This document shows, one piece after another, positions 23,673 to 33,144 of a DNA stretch of 58,605 nucleotides. The translations under genes and the position numbers were made by a program. Position 1 is the stretch's first letter. Each line of letters starts with the position of its first letter. The notes beneath the pieces are model-generated. The model saw nothing but the letters and a program-made list of their open reading frames with translations, was not told where the DNA came from and searched no databases. Source of the stretch: Asticcacaulis currens (GTDB lineage: Bacteria > Pseudomonadota > Alphaproteobacteria > Caulobacterales > Caulobacteraceae); the NCBI RefSeq assembly GCF_028550395.1, contig NZ_JAQQKW010000015.1, positions 1 to 58,605 of the forward strand. Direction: 5' to 3'.

Positions 23673-24548
23673 ATGCGCGCCTTTATTGTCGCCTGTGTGT
23701 GTGCGGTGCTGAGCCTGTCACCCGCGCTGGCGCAGACCGTCACCCCGAGCACAGGCGTCGTTATCCCCCTGTGGGACAAGGGCGCACCGGGCTTTGAGGA
23801 CCTTCGCGATGTGCCTGAAAAAACCGGCGACTGGTGGGTGCGGGGCGTAAATAACCCCTCTTTGAGCGTGTTTCGCCCCGACCCCGCCCACAACAGCGGC
23901 ACCGCCATCATCGTCCTGCCCGGTGGCGGGCATGAAAACCTCGTCTTCAATTCTGAAGGCCTGAAGCCCTCGCGCTTTCTTCAGGCGCAGGGTGTTACGG
24001 CCTTCGCGCTGAAATACCGGCTGGGCCGTGAAACCGATAATCCAAAAGCCGACTACGACATAAAGGTTCATGGTGCCGCGGACTTAAGACGCGCCGTGCG
24101 CTTCGTGCGGGCTCACGCCGCCGAATACGGCATCAAACGCATCGGCGTGATGGCCTTTTCCGCCGGGGGCGAGCTCGTTCATATGACGGCCTTTGCGGAC
24201 TTTGAGGGGGATGCGGTGGCGGCCGATCCGGTGGACCGCGTGAGTGCGCGTCCGGACTTTATTATCGAGGTCTATCCGGGGCCGCTCGGCGTGCCGCAAC
24301 GGCTTGAGGTGGCGCCGCCGCCGGCCTTTTTTCTAACGGCACATGACGATCACGGGCCGGTGGCGGTGCTGGAGCGTCTGTCCCGGCTCTATGCCGAGTG
24401 GCCGGATGTGCCGGTTGAGACGCACATACTAGCGTCGGGTGGCCATGCCTTCAATATGGGAGAGCGCTCGACCCTGCGATCGGTTAAGGATTGGCCGTCA
24501 CGCCTGTCGGACTGGTTGATCGACAGAGGCTATGTGAGCGTGCCATAA
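23673..24548 (+). CDS. Secreted esterase/xylanase-like alpha/beta hydrolase
   Basis: This protein of 291 residues has a signal peptide ending in SPALAQ. The oxyanion loop is VLPGGGHENL, the nucleophile serine is in MAFSAGGEL, the acid lies near LTAHDDHGP and the histidine is in SGGHAFNMG. The pattern matches acetyl-xylan-esterase-like (BD-FAE type) carbohydrate esterases. With the deacetylase, GH97 and CE12-like genes nearby, removal of acetyl groups from plant polysaccharide is a reasonable inference. AGGGAG lies just before the ATG. Confidence 0.85.
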   Translation: MRAFIVACVCAVLSLSPALAQTVTPSTGVVIPLWDKGAPGFEDLRDVPEKTGDWWVRGVNNPSLSVFRPDPAHNSGTAIIVLPGGGHENLVFNSEGLKPSRFLQAQGVTAFALKYRLGRETDNPKADYDIKVHGAADLRRAVRFVRAHAAEYGIKRIGVMAFSAGGELVHMTAFADFEGDAVAADPVDRVSARPDFIIEVYPGPLGVPQRLEVAPPPAFFLTAHDDHGPVAVLERLSRLYAEWPDVPVETHILASGGHAFNMGERSTLRSVKDWPSRLSDWLIDRGYVSVP

Positions 24549-24598
24549 TTGGGCCGCGTAAAACCCTTAAATCCGCAACCATGTCTTTAAGGAGTCTC

Positions 24599-25078
24599 AT
24601 GAGCCTTGTGCGTCGCGTGACCGGGATAGGACTTGGCCTCAGCGGGTTACTGGTGGGGATGTCTTTTGCGCAAACCGCGTCCGTACCCCCGCTGGCCGAC
24701 ACCAGGGCCGCTGACGCGAGGGTGGCTGAAGCCAGGCCGCTGAGCGGCGCTGAGGCCAGCGAATGCCGGGCCATTGCTGAGGTGCTGCGCGATCGTCAAT
24801 ACGACATTATGGACAGCCTGATCGTACGCATCGAACGCTCGCCTAACCTCTCTACCGAGGGGCTCGAAGCCGCCAAAAAGTCGCTTAGCGAAACGGATGC
24901 GGCCATAAAAGCCGCCGAAGGCCACACCGAACGCTTTGTTTTTGCAGCCGTTGCCACACCTGCCATCAAATCCGCGATTGGCAAGATGGACAGCGAAACC
25001 CTGACGCCGCGCCTTTTGGACTGCCTCAAACGAATGCCCGTTGCAGGGCCTCAGAAACCTAGCACTCCACCACGTTGA
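24599..25078 (+). CDS. Hypothetical exported protein
   Basis: I do not recognise this protein of about 159 residues. It has a signal peptide (IGLGLSGLLVGMSFAQ), an alanine-rich linker, then a helical region with two cysteines (EASECRAIAE and LLDCLKR) that may form a disulfide. AAGGAG at 24589-24594 is four bases from ATG 24599, so I prefer this start although the frame is open from 24491. Its end overlaps the convergent sdaA-like gene by 20 bases. Confidence 0.7.
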   Translation: MSLVRRVTGIGLGLSGLLVGMSFAQTASVPPLADTRAADARVAEARPLSGAEASECRAIAEVLRDRQYDIMDSLIVRIERSPNLSTEGLEAAKKSLSETDAAIKAAEGHTERFVFAAVATPAIKSAIGKMDSETLTPRLLDCLKRMPVAGPQKPSTPPR

Positions 25079-26453
25079 CCGCGAGGCCGCCTTGAGAGGT
25101 TTCCTTGTACTTCGACGACATGTCGAGGCCGGTCTGGCGCATGGTTTCTATTACCTGATCCAGCGTCACCTTGTGCGGACCTTCGTCACGCAAGGATAGG
25201 CGCGCGGCATTAGCGGCCTTCACCGCGCCGATGGCGTTGCGCTCTATGCAGGGAATCTGCACCAGCCCGCCGACCGGATCGCAGGTCAGACCCAGATTAT
25301 GCTCCATGCCGATCTCTGCAGCGTGCTCGATCTGAGGTGCGCTTGCACCCCAGACAGCGCTCAGGCCTGCCGCCCCCATCGAACAAGCGACACCGACCTC
25401 GCCCTGGCAGCCCATCTCCGCCCCGGATAGCGAGGCGCGCTGCTTATAAATCATGCCAATGCCGGCGGCGGTAATCAGAAAGCGCCCGATCCTGCCGTCG
25501 GAACGCGTATCGGCTTCGCTCCATCCGTCGAACGCGCAGTAATAGCGGATCAGGGCCGGGATAATGCCTGCCGCCCCATTGGTGGGCGCCGTCACCACGC
25601 GCCCGCCCGCGGCATTTTCCTCATTGATGGCCATGGCAAAGACGTTCAGCCAGTCGAACAGGCGCTCGGATTCCTGATTGTGGGCTTCGGTTTTTAACGT
25701 CTCAAACAGGCGCGGGGCCCGGCGTTGCACGCTGAGGCCACCCGGCAGGACGCCACTCGTTTTCAGACCCCGATTGATGCCTGAATCCATCACCTCCCAG
25801 ATGCGCTTCAGCCCGGCGTCGGTCTCGGCACGCGGGCGGCGGGCGTCTTCATTGGCCAGCACAACGTCATAGATGTTGAGATTATGCTGCGCACAAATAT
25901 GCAGCAATTGGGTGCCCGAGGTGAAGGGCAGGGCGGCCCTCTGGCCCACGCTGATGCGGTCGTTTTGCGCCGGCGCCGACAACTGCGCCGCCGAGGCGAT
26001 AAAGCCGCCGCCGGTCGAATAGAGGGTGCGCTCAAACACTTCCACACCCGCGGCATCGTAAAGACGCACGCTCATGCCATTGGGATGCAGGCGCGGCGTG
26101 ATATCGCCCCGAAAGTCGATGTCGCGGCGATAATCAAATCCAATGGTGGGGCCGTCGAACAGGGAAATCTCTGTGGCTGTTTTCAACCTCTCATAGGTGG
26201 CGTCCGCCCAGTCGGGATCGACCTGATCGGGCTCTGCCCCCAAAAGTCCCAGCACCGCCGCCTTGTCCGAGCCGTGGCCTATGCCGGTCAGGGCCAAAGA
26301 CCCCTGAAGTTCCACCCGTACCCGCGCAGCCTGATTAAGGATACCCGCTGCCCTGGCCTCGATAAGGGCACGCCGCGTAATGCGCATCGGCCCCACCGTA
26401 TGCGAGGAGGAGGGGCCAATGCCGATCTTGAACATATCGAGGACGGAAAGCAT
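25059..26453 (-). CDS. sdaA: L-serine ammonia-lyase (iron-sulfur type)
   Basis: The single-chain enzyme of 464 residues converts L-serine to pyruvate and ammonia. The beta-domain motif [11 protein letters not shown] is near the N-terminus. The [4Fe-4S] cysteines are visible in [10 protein letters not shown] and [38 protein letters not shown] is the catalytic domain signature. Length fits E. coli SdaA (about 454). ATG 26453 is used because the conserved N-terminus begins there; the frame is open upstream to 26651 but overlaps the next gene's promoter. It diverges from the glycosyltransferase gene at 26618. Confidence 0.95.
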   Translation of the reverse strand: MLSVLDMFKIGIGPSSSHTVGPMRITRRALIEARAAGILNQAARVRVELQGSLALTGIGHGSDKAAVLGLLGAEPDQVDPDWADATYERLKTATEISLFDGPTIGFDYRRDIDFRGDITPRLHPNGMSVRLYDAAGVEVFERTLYSTGGGFIASAAQLSAPAQNDRISVGQRAALPFTSGTQLLHICAQHNLNIYDVVLANEDARRPRAETDAGLKRIWEVMDSGINRGLKTSGVLPGGLSVQRRAPRLFETLKTEAHNQESERLFDWLNVFAMAINEENAAGGRVVTAPTNGAAGIIPALIRYYCAFDGWSEADTRSDGRIGRFLITAAGIGMIYKQRASLSGAEMGCQGEVGVACSMGAAGLSAVWGASAPQIEHAAEIGMEHNLGLTCDPVGGLVQIPCIERNAIGAVKAANAARLSLRDEGPHKVTLDQVIETMRQTGLDMSSKYKETSQGGLAVNVVEC

Positions 26454-26617
26454 GACAATCTCGATGCAGCTGTAACTTTGCTGCGGACTTAACACGCTTT
26501 GGTGCAGGCGGGTACTGCAAAGCCGCTCTGCGTCTTCACCTTTCAAGGCCGGACGGGCCGGCTTTACCCGATTGCCTCCGTGGCAAACCCCGCTATAGAG
26601 AAGGGGGAGGTCGCCCG

Positions 26618-28594
26618 ATGATGGAATTATACGAAATTGGTCAGACGCCACAGGCGCTCGGACCGCAAAAGCCTCTGTTTGGAGACAACCGGACGCTGAT
26701 CCGCGTCGGGCTTATCATCGGCGCCGTCATCTGCCTGTGGAAGCTCTACATCGCTGTGACGGCCAATATCATCTGGGAAGAGGGGCATTTTGCGGTGTCG
26801 GGCCTCTACCCGGCGCTCGGCTATCCCGACATTCCCGCCGGTTTCCCCCTTCTGTCGCGTCTGGTGACGCTGATCTTCGGCATGCAGGCCCTGCCTCTGC
26901 GCATTGTGTCGCTCATGATTGCCAGTGCCATCCCGATAGCCATCTGGTTTATGGCGAGGCCCGTGGTGTCGGAGCGCGAAGCCATCTGGGCGGCCATCCT
27001 GTCGCTCCTGATCCCGCCGCTGTCGATGTCAGGAACCATCTTCTATCCGGAGGGGCTACTGCAACTGCTGCTGGCATTGATGCTCGGCTGCCTTTTGCGC
27101 GCCTTTAAGACCGATGAGTGGAGGTGGTGGCTTCTGACCGGCCTTTGTGGTGCCCTGGGCCTTTTTGTGCACTTCCGCTTTCTCTTTCCTGGCGCGGGCA
27201 TCGTCCTCTTTGCCCTTTTGACCCCGGCCGGTCGCAAGCTGTGGACGCGGCCGAAATTCTGGGCGACGGGGGGCGTGGCCGCACTGGGGCTTTTGCCGTC
27301 CTTGCTCTATAACGCCTTCAACGACTGGCCCGCCATTGCCTTCCACGTGACCAACCGCCCGGTCTGGCGGCCCGAACTTAAGCTCATGACGGCCTTCCTT
27401 AATCAGCAGATCGGGCTGGTCACGCCGGTCTTCTTCTTTGGTCTCGCCTATGTCGCCTATAAGATGGCGTGGACAAAAAGGCGCAGCCCGCTGGCCCTTC
27501 TGGGCATAGTGGGCGTGTTTATCTTCGGCTTCTATTTCGTCCAGTCGCCCGCCAACGCACAGATCATGCCGCACTGGCCGTTTCTGGCCTACGTGCCGCT
27601 GGTGGTGGGGCTGCCCGGCGTTTTGATCGCCTATGCCGATGCGGCCAGGAGCCGCTTCAATCGCACGCTGAGGCAAGGCGTGCTGGCGTTGGGGCCTCTT
27701 CTGGCGCTCGTCGTCGGCATCGGTATCACGGTCTATGAATACGCCTGGGCGCATACCGAAAAGCTCCCGTGGCAGTGGAAGCAGATCAACTTCATGCGCA
27801 ACGAAAACTGGACCGTGCTGCACCCCACCTTAACCGCCGCCGAGGCGGTCGCACGTCAGCGCTTCGGGCCCGAGGTGTTCGTAGCCGTATCGGGCCATGT
27901 TCCGGCTGTGCGGCTCGAATTCCCCAACCGACCCATCCGCGCCTTCTACACGCTCGGTGAACCCTACGACCGCTTTTCACGCTTTGGCACGGCGCGTCAG
28001 GCCTGGGGGCTGGGTTACGACGCGCTGATAAAGGCGCAGGCCGGCAAAGGCGTGGTGCTGGTCCTGCCCGACCCCAGCTATCTCTACCATCAGCCGGAGG
28101 AGCTGAGCTTCCGGCGTGAGCTGTGTCAGCGCTTTGACGACATCATCCTTTATAGGCGCGTCGAGCTGCCGCCGGGGCGCAATGTGGTGGCGTTTTATAC
28201 CGCGCGCCTGCGCAAGGACGCCGCGAAGCCTGGGCTTGCGCCCTGTGCCCTGTTGCCGGAGTTGTATATCGCGCAACCGCCGCGCGGGCAGTTCCTTGAG
28301 GCCCATGCGCAGACCAACTATTTCGGTATCGCCGCCGATAGTCAGGGCGTCACGCGCGTCGATATACTAATCAATGGCAAGCCGGTGACGCAGGCCAGGT
28401 ATGGCCTTGATCCCGAAGGCTTCAAGACGCCCGACGCCCTGCGCTACGACCCTAACTGGCCGAAGCTGCAATTCGATTTCCGGCTGGATAAGGCCGGGCT
28501 GACACCGGGGCCGCACACCCTGTCGCTGCGCGCCACGCGCACCGACGGCAGCACGGTCGAAGGCGCGGAGAAAACCCTCTACATCAAAGAGTAG
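26618..28594 (+). CDS. ArnT/PMT-like membrane glycosyltransferase with C-terminal soluble domain
   Basis: The protein has 658 residues. About ten to twelve membrane helices fill residues 28-380. The first periplasmic loop carries IIWEEGHFAVSG, where the acidic pair corresponds to the catalytic position of ArnT/PMT GT-C enzymes. After the membrane part come a periplasmic segment and a terminal Ig-like domain (about 550-658). GT-C enzymes move a sugar from a lipid carrier to lipid A, protein or glycan outside the membrane; the acceptor here is unknown. GGGGAGG is six bases before ATG 26618. No neighbouring gene makes a lipid-linked sugar, so it may be a lone decorator. Confidence 0.8.
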   Translation: MMELYEIGQTPQALGPQKPLFGDNRTLIRVGLIIGAVICLWKLYIAVTANIIWEEGHFAVSGLYPALGYPDIPAGFPLLSRLVTLIFGMQALPLRIVSLMIASAIPIAIWFMARPVVSEREAIWAAILSLLIPPLSMSGTIFYPEGLLQLLLALMLGCLLRAFKTDEWRWWLLTGLCGALGLFVHFRFLFPGAGIVLFALLTPAGRKLWTRPKFWATGGVAALGLLPSLLYNAFNDWPAIAFHVTNRPVWRPELKLMTAFLNQQIGLVTPVFFFGLAYVAYKMAWTKRRSPLALLGIVGVFIFGFYFVQSPANAQIMPHWPFLAYVPLVVGLPGVLIAYADAARSRFNRTLRQGVLALGPLLALVVGIGITVYEYAWAHTEKLPWQWKQINFMRNENWTVLHPTLTAAEAVARQRFGPEVFVAVSGHVPAVRLEFPNRPIRAFYTLGEPYDRFSRFGTARQAWGLGYDALIKAQAGKGVVLVLPDPSYLYHQPEELSFRRELCQRFDDIILYRRVELPPGRNVVAFYTARLRKDAAKPGLAPCALLPELYIAQPPRGQFLEAHAQTNYFGIAADSQGVTRVDILINGKPVTQARYGLDPEGFKTPDALRYDPNWPKLQFDFRLDKAGLTPGPHTLSLRATRTDGSTVEGAEKTLYIKE

Positions 28595-28642
28595 TCGCCG
28601 CTCCCGAAGCGGGCTATGCTGCGCAAAAAAGGGAGGCTCCGC

Positions 28643-29662
28643 GTGGGGGTTAAACGGCCAACATCCTTCGACATAGCGGCGCTGGCCGGCGTTTCGCAGG
28701 CCACTGTGTCGCGCGCGCTCAGCCAGTCACCGGCGGTCTCAGAAGAGGTGCGCAAGCGCGTCTTTGAGGCGGCGCAGCAGCTAAACTACACGGTCGATGT
28801 CAATGCGCGTAAGCTGCGCTCAAAGAAGATCAACACCATCGCGGTGCTGATTTCCGAAGACCTCGATCAGGACAATCCGATCAACCCCTTCTTCGTGCCG
28901 CTGCTGGGGGCCATCCTCAAATATGCCGGTCAGAAGGGGTATGACGTTTTGACCTCGCTGCAACAACAGAGCGAAAGCTGGAGCAGTGATTATGGCTTTG
29001 CGCGCCGTGCCGACGGCCTGATCCTGCTGGGCTACAAGGACTATGACGACTATGTGCGCAAGGCTGAGGGCTTAAGCGACATTGGCGAACCCTGGGTCGT
29101 CTGGGGGCTGGTGCAGCCGGGCGCCGGGCACAGTGTGGGCTCAGATAATGCGCAAGGAGCCTATGAGGCCGTGTCGCATCTGATCCGGCTCGGACGGCGG
29201 CGCATCGCCTTCCTAGGCGAGGCCTCGTCCAGCCATCCGGAATTTCGTGACCGTTATGACGGCTACGTGCGGGCGCTGCGTGAAAATGGCCTGAGCATCG
29301 ACGCTGGCCTCTTGGCCGACTGCTTTATCTCGCGCGAAGACGGAGCAGCGGCGGTGGAGCGGCTTCTGGGCTGCGGCGCGGTGTTTGACGCGGTTTTTGC
29401 CACCGCTGATCTGCCGGCCATCGGAGCCATGCAAGCCTTGCAGAAACAGGGACGTCGCGTGCCGCAGGACGTATCGGTGATCGGCTTTGACGACCTGTGG
29501 GCCGCAGCCTGCACCACACCGGCGCTTTCGACCGTGCGTCAGGACACGACCGCAGCGGCACGCGCGCTGGTCGATGCGCTGGATCGCATGATCGCCAATG
29601 AGCCGGTGGAGCCGGTGCGCGTCCCGACCCGCCTGATCATTCGCGAAAGCTGTGGCGGCTAG
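28643..29662 (+). CDS. LacI-family transcriptional regulator
   Basis: This protein of 339 residues begins VGVKRPTSFDIAALAGVSQA with the canonical helix-turn-helix (ATVSRALSQSPAV). The sugar-binding domain follows, with SHLIRLGRRRIAFLG, DAVFATADLPAIGAM and DVSVIGFDD, and the C-terminus is IIRESCGG. GGGAGG at 28631-28636 is six bases from GTG 28643, which I prefer over the ATG at 28616. The downstream gap holds two TGAATACGTATKCA palindromes ahead of GH97, very probably its operators. The ligand is likely an alpha-glucoside or related sugar. Confidence 0.92.
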   Translation: MGVKRPTSFDIAALAGVSQATVSRALSQSPAVSEEVRKRVFEAAQQLNYTVDVNARKLRSKKINTIAVLISEDLDQDNPINPFFVPLLGAILKYAGQKGYDVLTSLQQQSESWSSDYGFARRADGLILLGYKDYDDYVRKAEGLSDIGEPWVVWGLVQPGAGHSVGSDNAQGAYEAVSHLIRLGRRRIAFLGEASSSHPEFRDRYDGYVRALRENGLSIDAGLLADCFISREDGAAAVERLLGCGAVFDAVFATADLPAIGAMQALQKQGRRVPQDVSVIGFDDLWAAACTTPALSTVRQDTTAAARALVDALDRMIANEPVEPVRVPTRLIIRESCGG

Positions 29663-29672
29663 CCAAAAAATA

Positions 29673-29703
29673 ACCCCGTGCGACGGGAGGTGCGCAACGG
29701 GGT
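29673..29703. terminator. Hairpin after the LacI gene
   Basis: ACCCCG then TGCG at 29673-29682 pair with CGCA and CGGGGT up to 29703, with one bulged A. No T run follows on the plus strand; an AAAAAA run precedes it, so termination would be better on the minus strand. Confidence 0.5.
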
Positions 29704-29860
29704 CATAAAGTCAGGTTGAGAAGAAAACCATTCCAGGGCTGAAATGGCGGTTCCGCCGCGTTGCCACGGGCAGAAGGGGTGTCAGGGGGGATCGTTCTGC
29801 TTGTTTTCCCTGCAAATTCGTTAGTCTGGAAACTAGGTTGCGCCGGATAAGGCGGCAATC

Positions 29861-29906
29861 TGAATACGTATTCAACGACGGCGGGTCGGTTCTGAATACG
29901 TATGCA
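29861..29906. promoter_or_regulatory. Two LacI-type operator palindromes upstream of GH97
   Basis: TGAATACGTATTCA at 29861-29874 is a perfect 14-bp palindrome. TGAATACGTATGCA at 29893-29906 differs by one base. Centres are 32 bp apart, close to three helical turns. They lie in the 316-base gap between the LacI gene and the GH97 gene, 73-118 bases from the GH97 start; the rest of that gap shows only the hairpin at 29673 and an AGGGAGA ribosome site. Confidence 0.8.
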
Positions 29907-29978
29907 CGCACCCTTAGCGGGGTGGTGTGCTAACCACATGACCTATCATAACAGCGACAAAACACAGGGAGACAGACG

Positions 29979-32096
29979 ATGACAGTTCGCGCAAAGCGAT
30001 TTAGCCTCAGCACGCCAGTTTTGATGGGGCTTGCCATGACGCTCACCGCTACGACCGCAACAATCGGCTGGGCCCCGCCCGCCATGGCCGCCGCTGAAAC
30101 GCTTGATCCAGCCTACAGTCAGGCTACAGGCCTGGCGGTCATCGCCACCGCTCAGTCACCCAATAAGGTCATATCGGTCAAAGTCTTGCTCGATAATGAC
30201 GGACGCCTGTCCTATGCCGTGTCGCGCAAGGGTCATGAGATCTTCGCCCCGTCGCGGCTGGGCTTCATCCTCGCCGATCAGCCCAAGCTCGACCGCAATT
30301 TCACGGTCGAAAAGACCGCCACCTCGGCCTTTGACGAGACGTGGGATCAGCCGTGGGGTGAATGGAAGACCATCCGCGACACGCACACTGAGCTGCGCGT
30401 TGACGTGGTGCAACAGAAGTACGACGCTCGCCGAATGACGGTGGTGTTCCGCCTGTTCGATGACGGCTTTGGCTTCCGCTACGAATTCCCCGATCAGCCG
30501 CAACTGAAGACACTGAAGATCACCGACGAACTGACCGAATTTGCCGTCAGCGACAAGGCGACCGCCTACTGGAACGTCGCCGGCGAATGGAATCGCGAAG
30601 AATATATCATCCAGAAGACGCCGCTGGCCGAAGTGTCCGAGGCTCAGACGCCGATGACGCTGAAGACCGACACAGGCCTCTACATGACCTTCCATGAGGC
30701 GGCCCTGATCGACTATGCGGCCATCTGGATGCGTCGCGTCGATGGGCAGCGTCTGAAGACGCGGCTGGCTCCGTCGTCCATCGGCCCCAGTGTGGTGCGC
30801 GAGGCGCCGTTCCCGACGCCCTGGCGGATGGTCATCGTTACCGATAACGCGCCGGACCTTTATCAGTCGCACATCCTGCTCAACCTCAATGAGCCAAACA
30901 AGCTTGGCGATGTGAGCTGGGTGAAGCCATTCAAATATGTCGGTATCTGGTGGGACATGCACCTCGGCACCAAAACCTGGGAAGCTGGACCAAAGCACGG
31001 GGCGACGACCGAATACACCAAAAAATACATCGACTTTGCGGCCAAGCATGGTTTCCGTGGCGTACTGGTTGAAGGGTGGAACAAGGGCTGGGAAGACTGG
31101 TTCGCCACCGGCGACCTGTTCAGCTTTACCGAGGCCTATCCGGATTTCGACCTGCCCGCCCTGTCGGCCTATGCCAAGAAGAAGGGCGTGCATATTGTGG
31201 GCCACCACGAAACGGGCGGCAATGCGGCCCATTACGAACCGCAGATGGACGCGGGCTTTGCCCTCTATCAGCAGAACGGCGTCGATGCAGTGAAGACCGG
31301 CTATGTCGCCGACGCGGGCGGCGCCAAGGTGATGGGGGCGGACGGCAAGCCCTACTACACCTGGAACGACTCGCAGGACATGGTGCGCCACTTCCAGAAG
31401 GTGACCGAGACGGCGGCGAAGTACCACATCGCCATCAATACGCATGAGCCGATCAAGGATACGGGCCTGCGCCGTACCTACCCCAACTGGGTGTCGCGCG
31501 AAGGTCAGCGCGGCATGGAATATAACGCCTGGGGCAATCCGCCCAACCCGCCGGAGCACGAGGCCAATCTGGTCTTCACGCGCATGTTGTCCGGCCCCAT
31601 GGACTTCACGCCCGGTGTCCTCAGCCTTCAGGGCAATGGCAAGCCGATCTATTCGACCAAGGCCAAGCAACTGGCGCTTTATGTGGTGCTCTATTCGCCG
31701 ATCCACATGGCCGCTGACCTGATCGAAAACTATGAAAAGGAGATGCCGGCGTTTCAGTTCATCAAGGACGTGCCGACCGACTGGGCCGATACAAAGATGC
31801 TGAACGGCGAGCCGGGCGACTATGCCACGCTGGTGCGTCTCGATAAGAACAGCCGCGACTGGTATCTGGGGGCGGTAACCGACGAACAGGCGCGCAGCCT
31901 TGACATCGCGCTCGATTTCCTGACGCCGGGCAAGACCTATGAGGCGCAAATCTACCGCGATGGCGACGATGCCGACTATCGCACAGACACCCGCCATTCG
32001 ATGCAGATCGAAAAGCGCAAGGTGACATCCAAGGACCGCCTGACGCTGAAACTGGCGCCCGGCGGCGGTCAGGCCATCCGTTTCAAGGCGCTGTGA
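29979..32096 (+). CDS. Glycoside hydrolase family 97 alpha-glucosidase, inverting type
   Basis: This protein of 705 residues has a signal peptide ending near AMAAAE, an N-terminal beta-sandwich, a TIM barrel from about residue 300 (YVGIWWDMHLGT) and a C-terminal beta domain. NTHEPIKDTGLRRTYPN and GQRGMEYNAWG carry the paired glutamates of the inverting subgroup typified by Bacteroides SusB. The position that holds the nucleophile aspartate in the retaining subgroup reads VKTGYV (glycine), again pointing to inversion. The substrate is probably an alpha-gluco-oligosaccharide. The esterase gene follows with its ATG two bases after this stop. Confidence 0.93.
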   Translation: MTVRAKRFSLSTPVLMGLAMTLTATTATIGWAPPAMAAAETLDPAYSQATGLAVIATAQSPNKVISVKVLLDNDGRLSYAVSRKGHEIFAPSRLGFILADQPKLDRNFTVEKTATSAFDETWDQPWGEWKTIRDTHTELRVDVVQQKYDARRMTVVFRLFDDGFGFRYEFPDQPQLKTLKITDELTEFAVSDKATAYWNVAGEWNREEYIIQKTPLAEVSEAQTPMTLKTDTGLYMTFHEAALIDYAAIWMRRVDGQRLKTRLAPSSIGPSVVREAPFPTPWRMVIVTDNAPDLYQSHILLNLNEPNKLGDVSWVKPFKYVGIWWDMHLGTKTWEAGPKHGATTEYTKKYIDFAAKHGFRGVLVEGWNKGWEDWFATGDLFSFTEAYPDFDLPALSAYAKKKGVHIVGHHETGGNAAHYEPQMDAGFALYQQNGVDAVKTGYVADAGGAKVMGADGKPYYTWNDSQDMVRHFQKVTETAAKYHIAINTHEPIKDTGLRRTYPNWVSREGQRGMEYNAWGNPPNPPEHEANLVFTRMLSGPMDFTPGVLSLQGNGKPIYSTKAKQLALYVVLYSPIHMAADLIENYEKEMPAFQFIKDVPTDWADTKMLNGEPGDYATLVRLDKNSRDWYLGAVTDEQARSLDIALDFLTPGKTYEAQIYRDGDDADYRTDTRHSMQIEKRKVTSKDRLTLKLAPGGGQAIRFKAL

Positions 32097-32098
32097 CC

Positions 32099-33043
32099 AT
32101 GCGCGCTTTTGCTGCGATCCTTGCCACCCTGCTCCTCGCTGTACCGGTGGGGGCAGGGGCCGCCGATCCTGTGCCGACGCACAGCGTCAGCGCCACCGCC
32201 GATGTGCCGCACGGCCGGCTCGACAAGTACGAGGCTTTCCCGTCGCGTTTTGTCAGCGCGCGCCATGTCTCGGTGTGGGTGCCGGAAGGCTATGACCCCA
32301 AGGGGCCGCGCCTGCCGGTCATCTATATGCACGACGGGCAGAACCTGTTTGAGACCGCCACCGCCTATGGCGGCAAGGAGTGGGGCATAGACGAGGCCCT
32401 CAGTGGCATGGGCCAGAAGGCCATCGTCGTGGGGGTGTGGAATTCGCCCACGCGCTATGCCGACTATTTCCCGCAAAAGCTGGCGGCCTATCTGCCCGCC
32501 GATATGCAGGCGCAGGTGATGTCTATGGCCAAAGGGCAGTTAAAGGCCGACGACTATCTGCGTTTTCTGGTCGAAGAGGTGAAGCCCTTTATCGACCGCA
32601 CCTATCGCACGCGCTCCGATGCCGCCCACACCGGCATTATGGGCTCCAGCATGGGCGGGCTGATCTCGCTCTATGCGCTGGGCGAATACCCGCAGGTGTT
32701 CGGGCGCGCGGCCTGCGTCTCGATCCACTGGCCGCTGATGGCCCCGCCCGCCACGCCGGAAGCGCGTGAAGCCGCCGCAGACGCCACGGCGCAAGCGTGG
32801 GAGGCGTGGTTCCGCGCGGCGCACTTCGACCCGAAGCGTCAGCGGCTCTATATGGACCACGGCACGCGCGACCTCGATGCCAACTACCGGCCCTATAGCC
32901 TGAAGATGGAGGCGGTTCTGCCGCGCTATGGCTGGGTCGAAGGGCGCAACTGGCGCAGTTCGGTGTTCGAAGGCACCACGCACAACGAAGCCGACTGGCG
33001 CGCGCGGGTGGATATTCCGTTGGGTTTCCTGCTGGCGCAGTGA
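32099..33043 (+). CDS. Secreted putative esterase (esterase-D/CE1-like fold)
   Basis: This protein of 314 residues has a signal peptide ending in GAGAAD. The fold signature is VSVWVPEGYD, PVIYMHDGQNLF and the nucleophile GSSMGGLIS, with the likely acid in MDHGTRDLD and the histidine in GTTHNEADW. Such secreted esterases cleave sugar esters or act on ester side chains of polysaccharide. It is translationally coupled to GH97: the GH97 TGA lies at 32094-32096 and ATG 32099 follows; a GTG at 32093 is an alternative. Together they form a LacI-controlled saccharide unit that lacks its own TonB receptor. Confidence 0.87.
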   Translation: MRAFAAILATLLLAVPVGAGAADPVPTHSVSATADVPHGRLDKYEAFPSRFVSARHVSVWVPEGYDPKGPRLPVIYMHDGQNLFETATAYGGKEWGIDEALSGMGQKAIVVGVWNSPTRYADYFPQKLAAYLPADMQAQVMSMAKGQLKADDYLRFLVEEVKPFIDRTYRTRSDAAHTGIMGSSMGGLISLYALGEYPQVFGRAACVSIHWPLMAPPATPEAREAAADATAQAWEAWFRAAHFDPKRQRLYMDHGTRDLDANYRPYSLKMEAVLPRYGWVEGRNWRSSVFEGTTHNEADWRARVDIPLGFLLAQ

Positions 33044-33047
33044 AGTG

Positions 33048-33087
33048 ATAACTATAGTTGACAAATTGGAAGATTGGTTATAGTTAT
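33048..33087. promoter_or_regulatory. Promoter with palindromic operator for the toxin-antitoxin pair
   Basis: AACTATAGTT at 33050-33059 is a perfect palindrome, and ATAACTAT (33048-33055) is repeated inverted as ATAGTTAT (33080-33087). A -35-like TTGACA lies at 33058-33063 and a -10-like TATAGT at 33079-33084 (15-base spacer), so the repeats overlap both promoter boxes. This is the usual layout for autorepression by an antitoxin. Confidence 0.65.
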
Positions 33088-33144
33088 TGTAACCGACCGA
33101 GGGGCGTAATCCGCCCCTCCCATTCGGTGAATGGGGTCGTTAAC

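Noticed and set aside
30156-31997. Minus-strand open frame of 613 codons opposite GH97
   Set aside because: It is antisense to a full GH97 gene with intact catalytic motifs; composition is that of a shadow frame.
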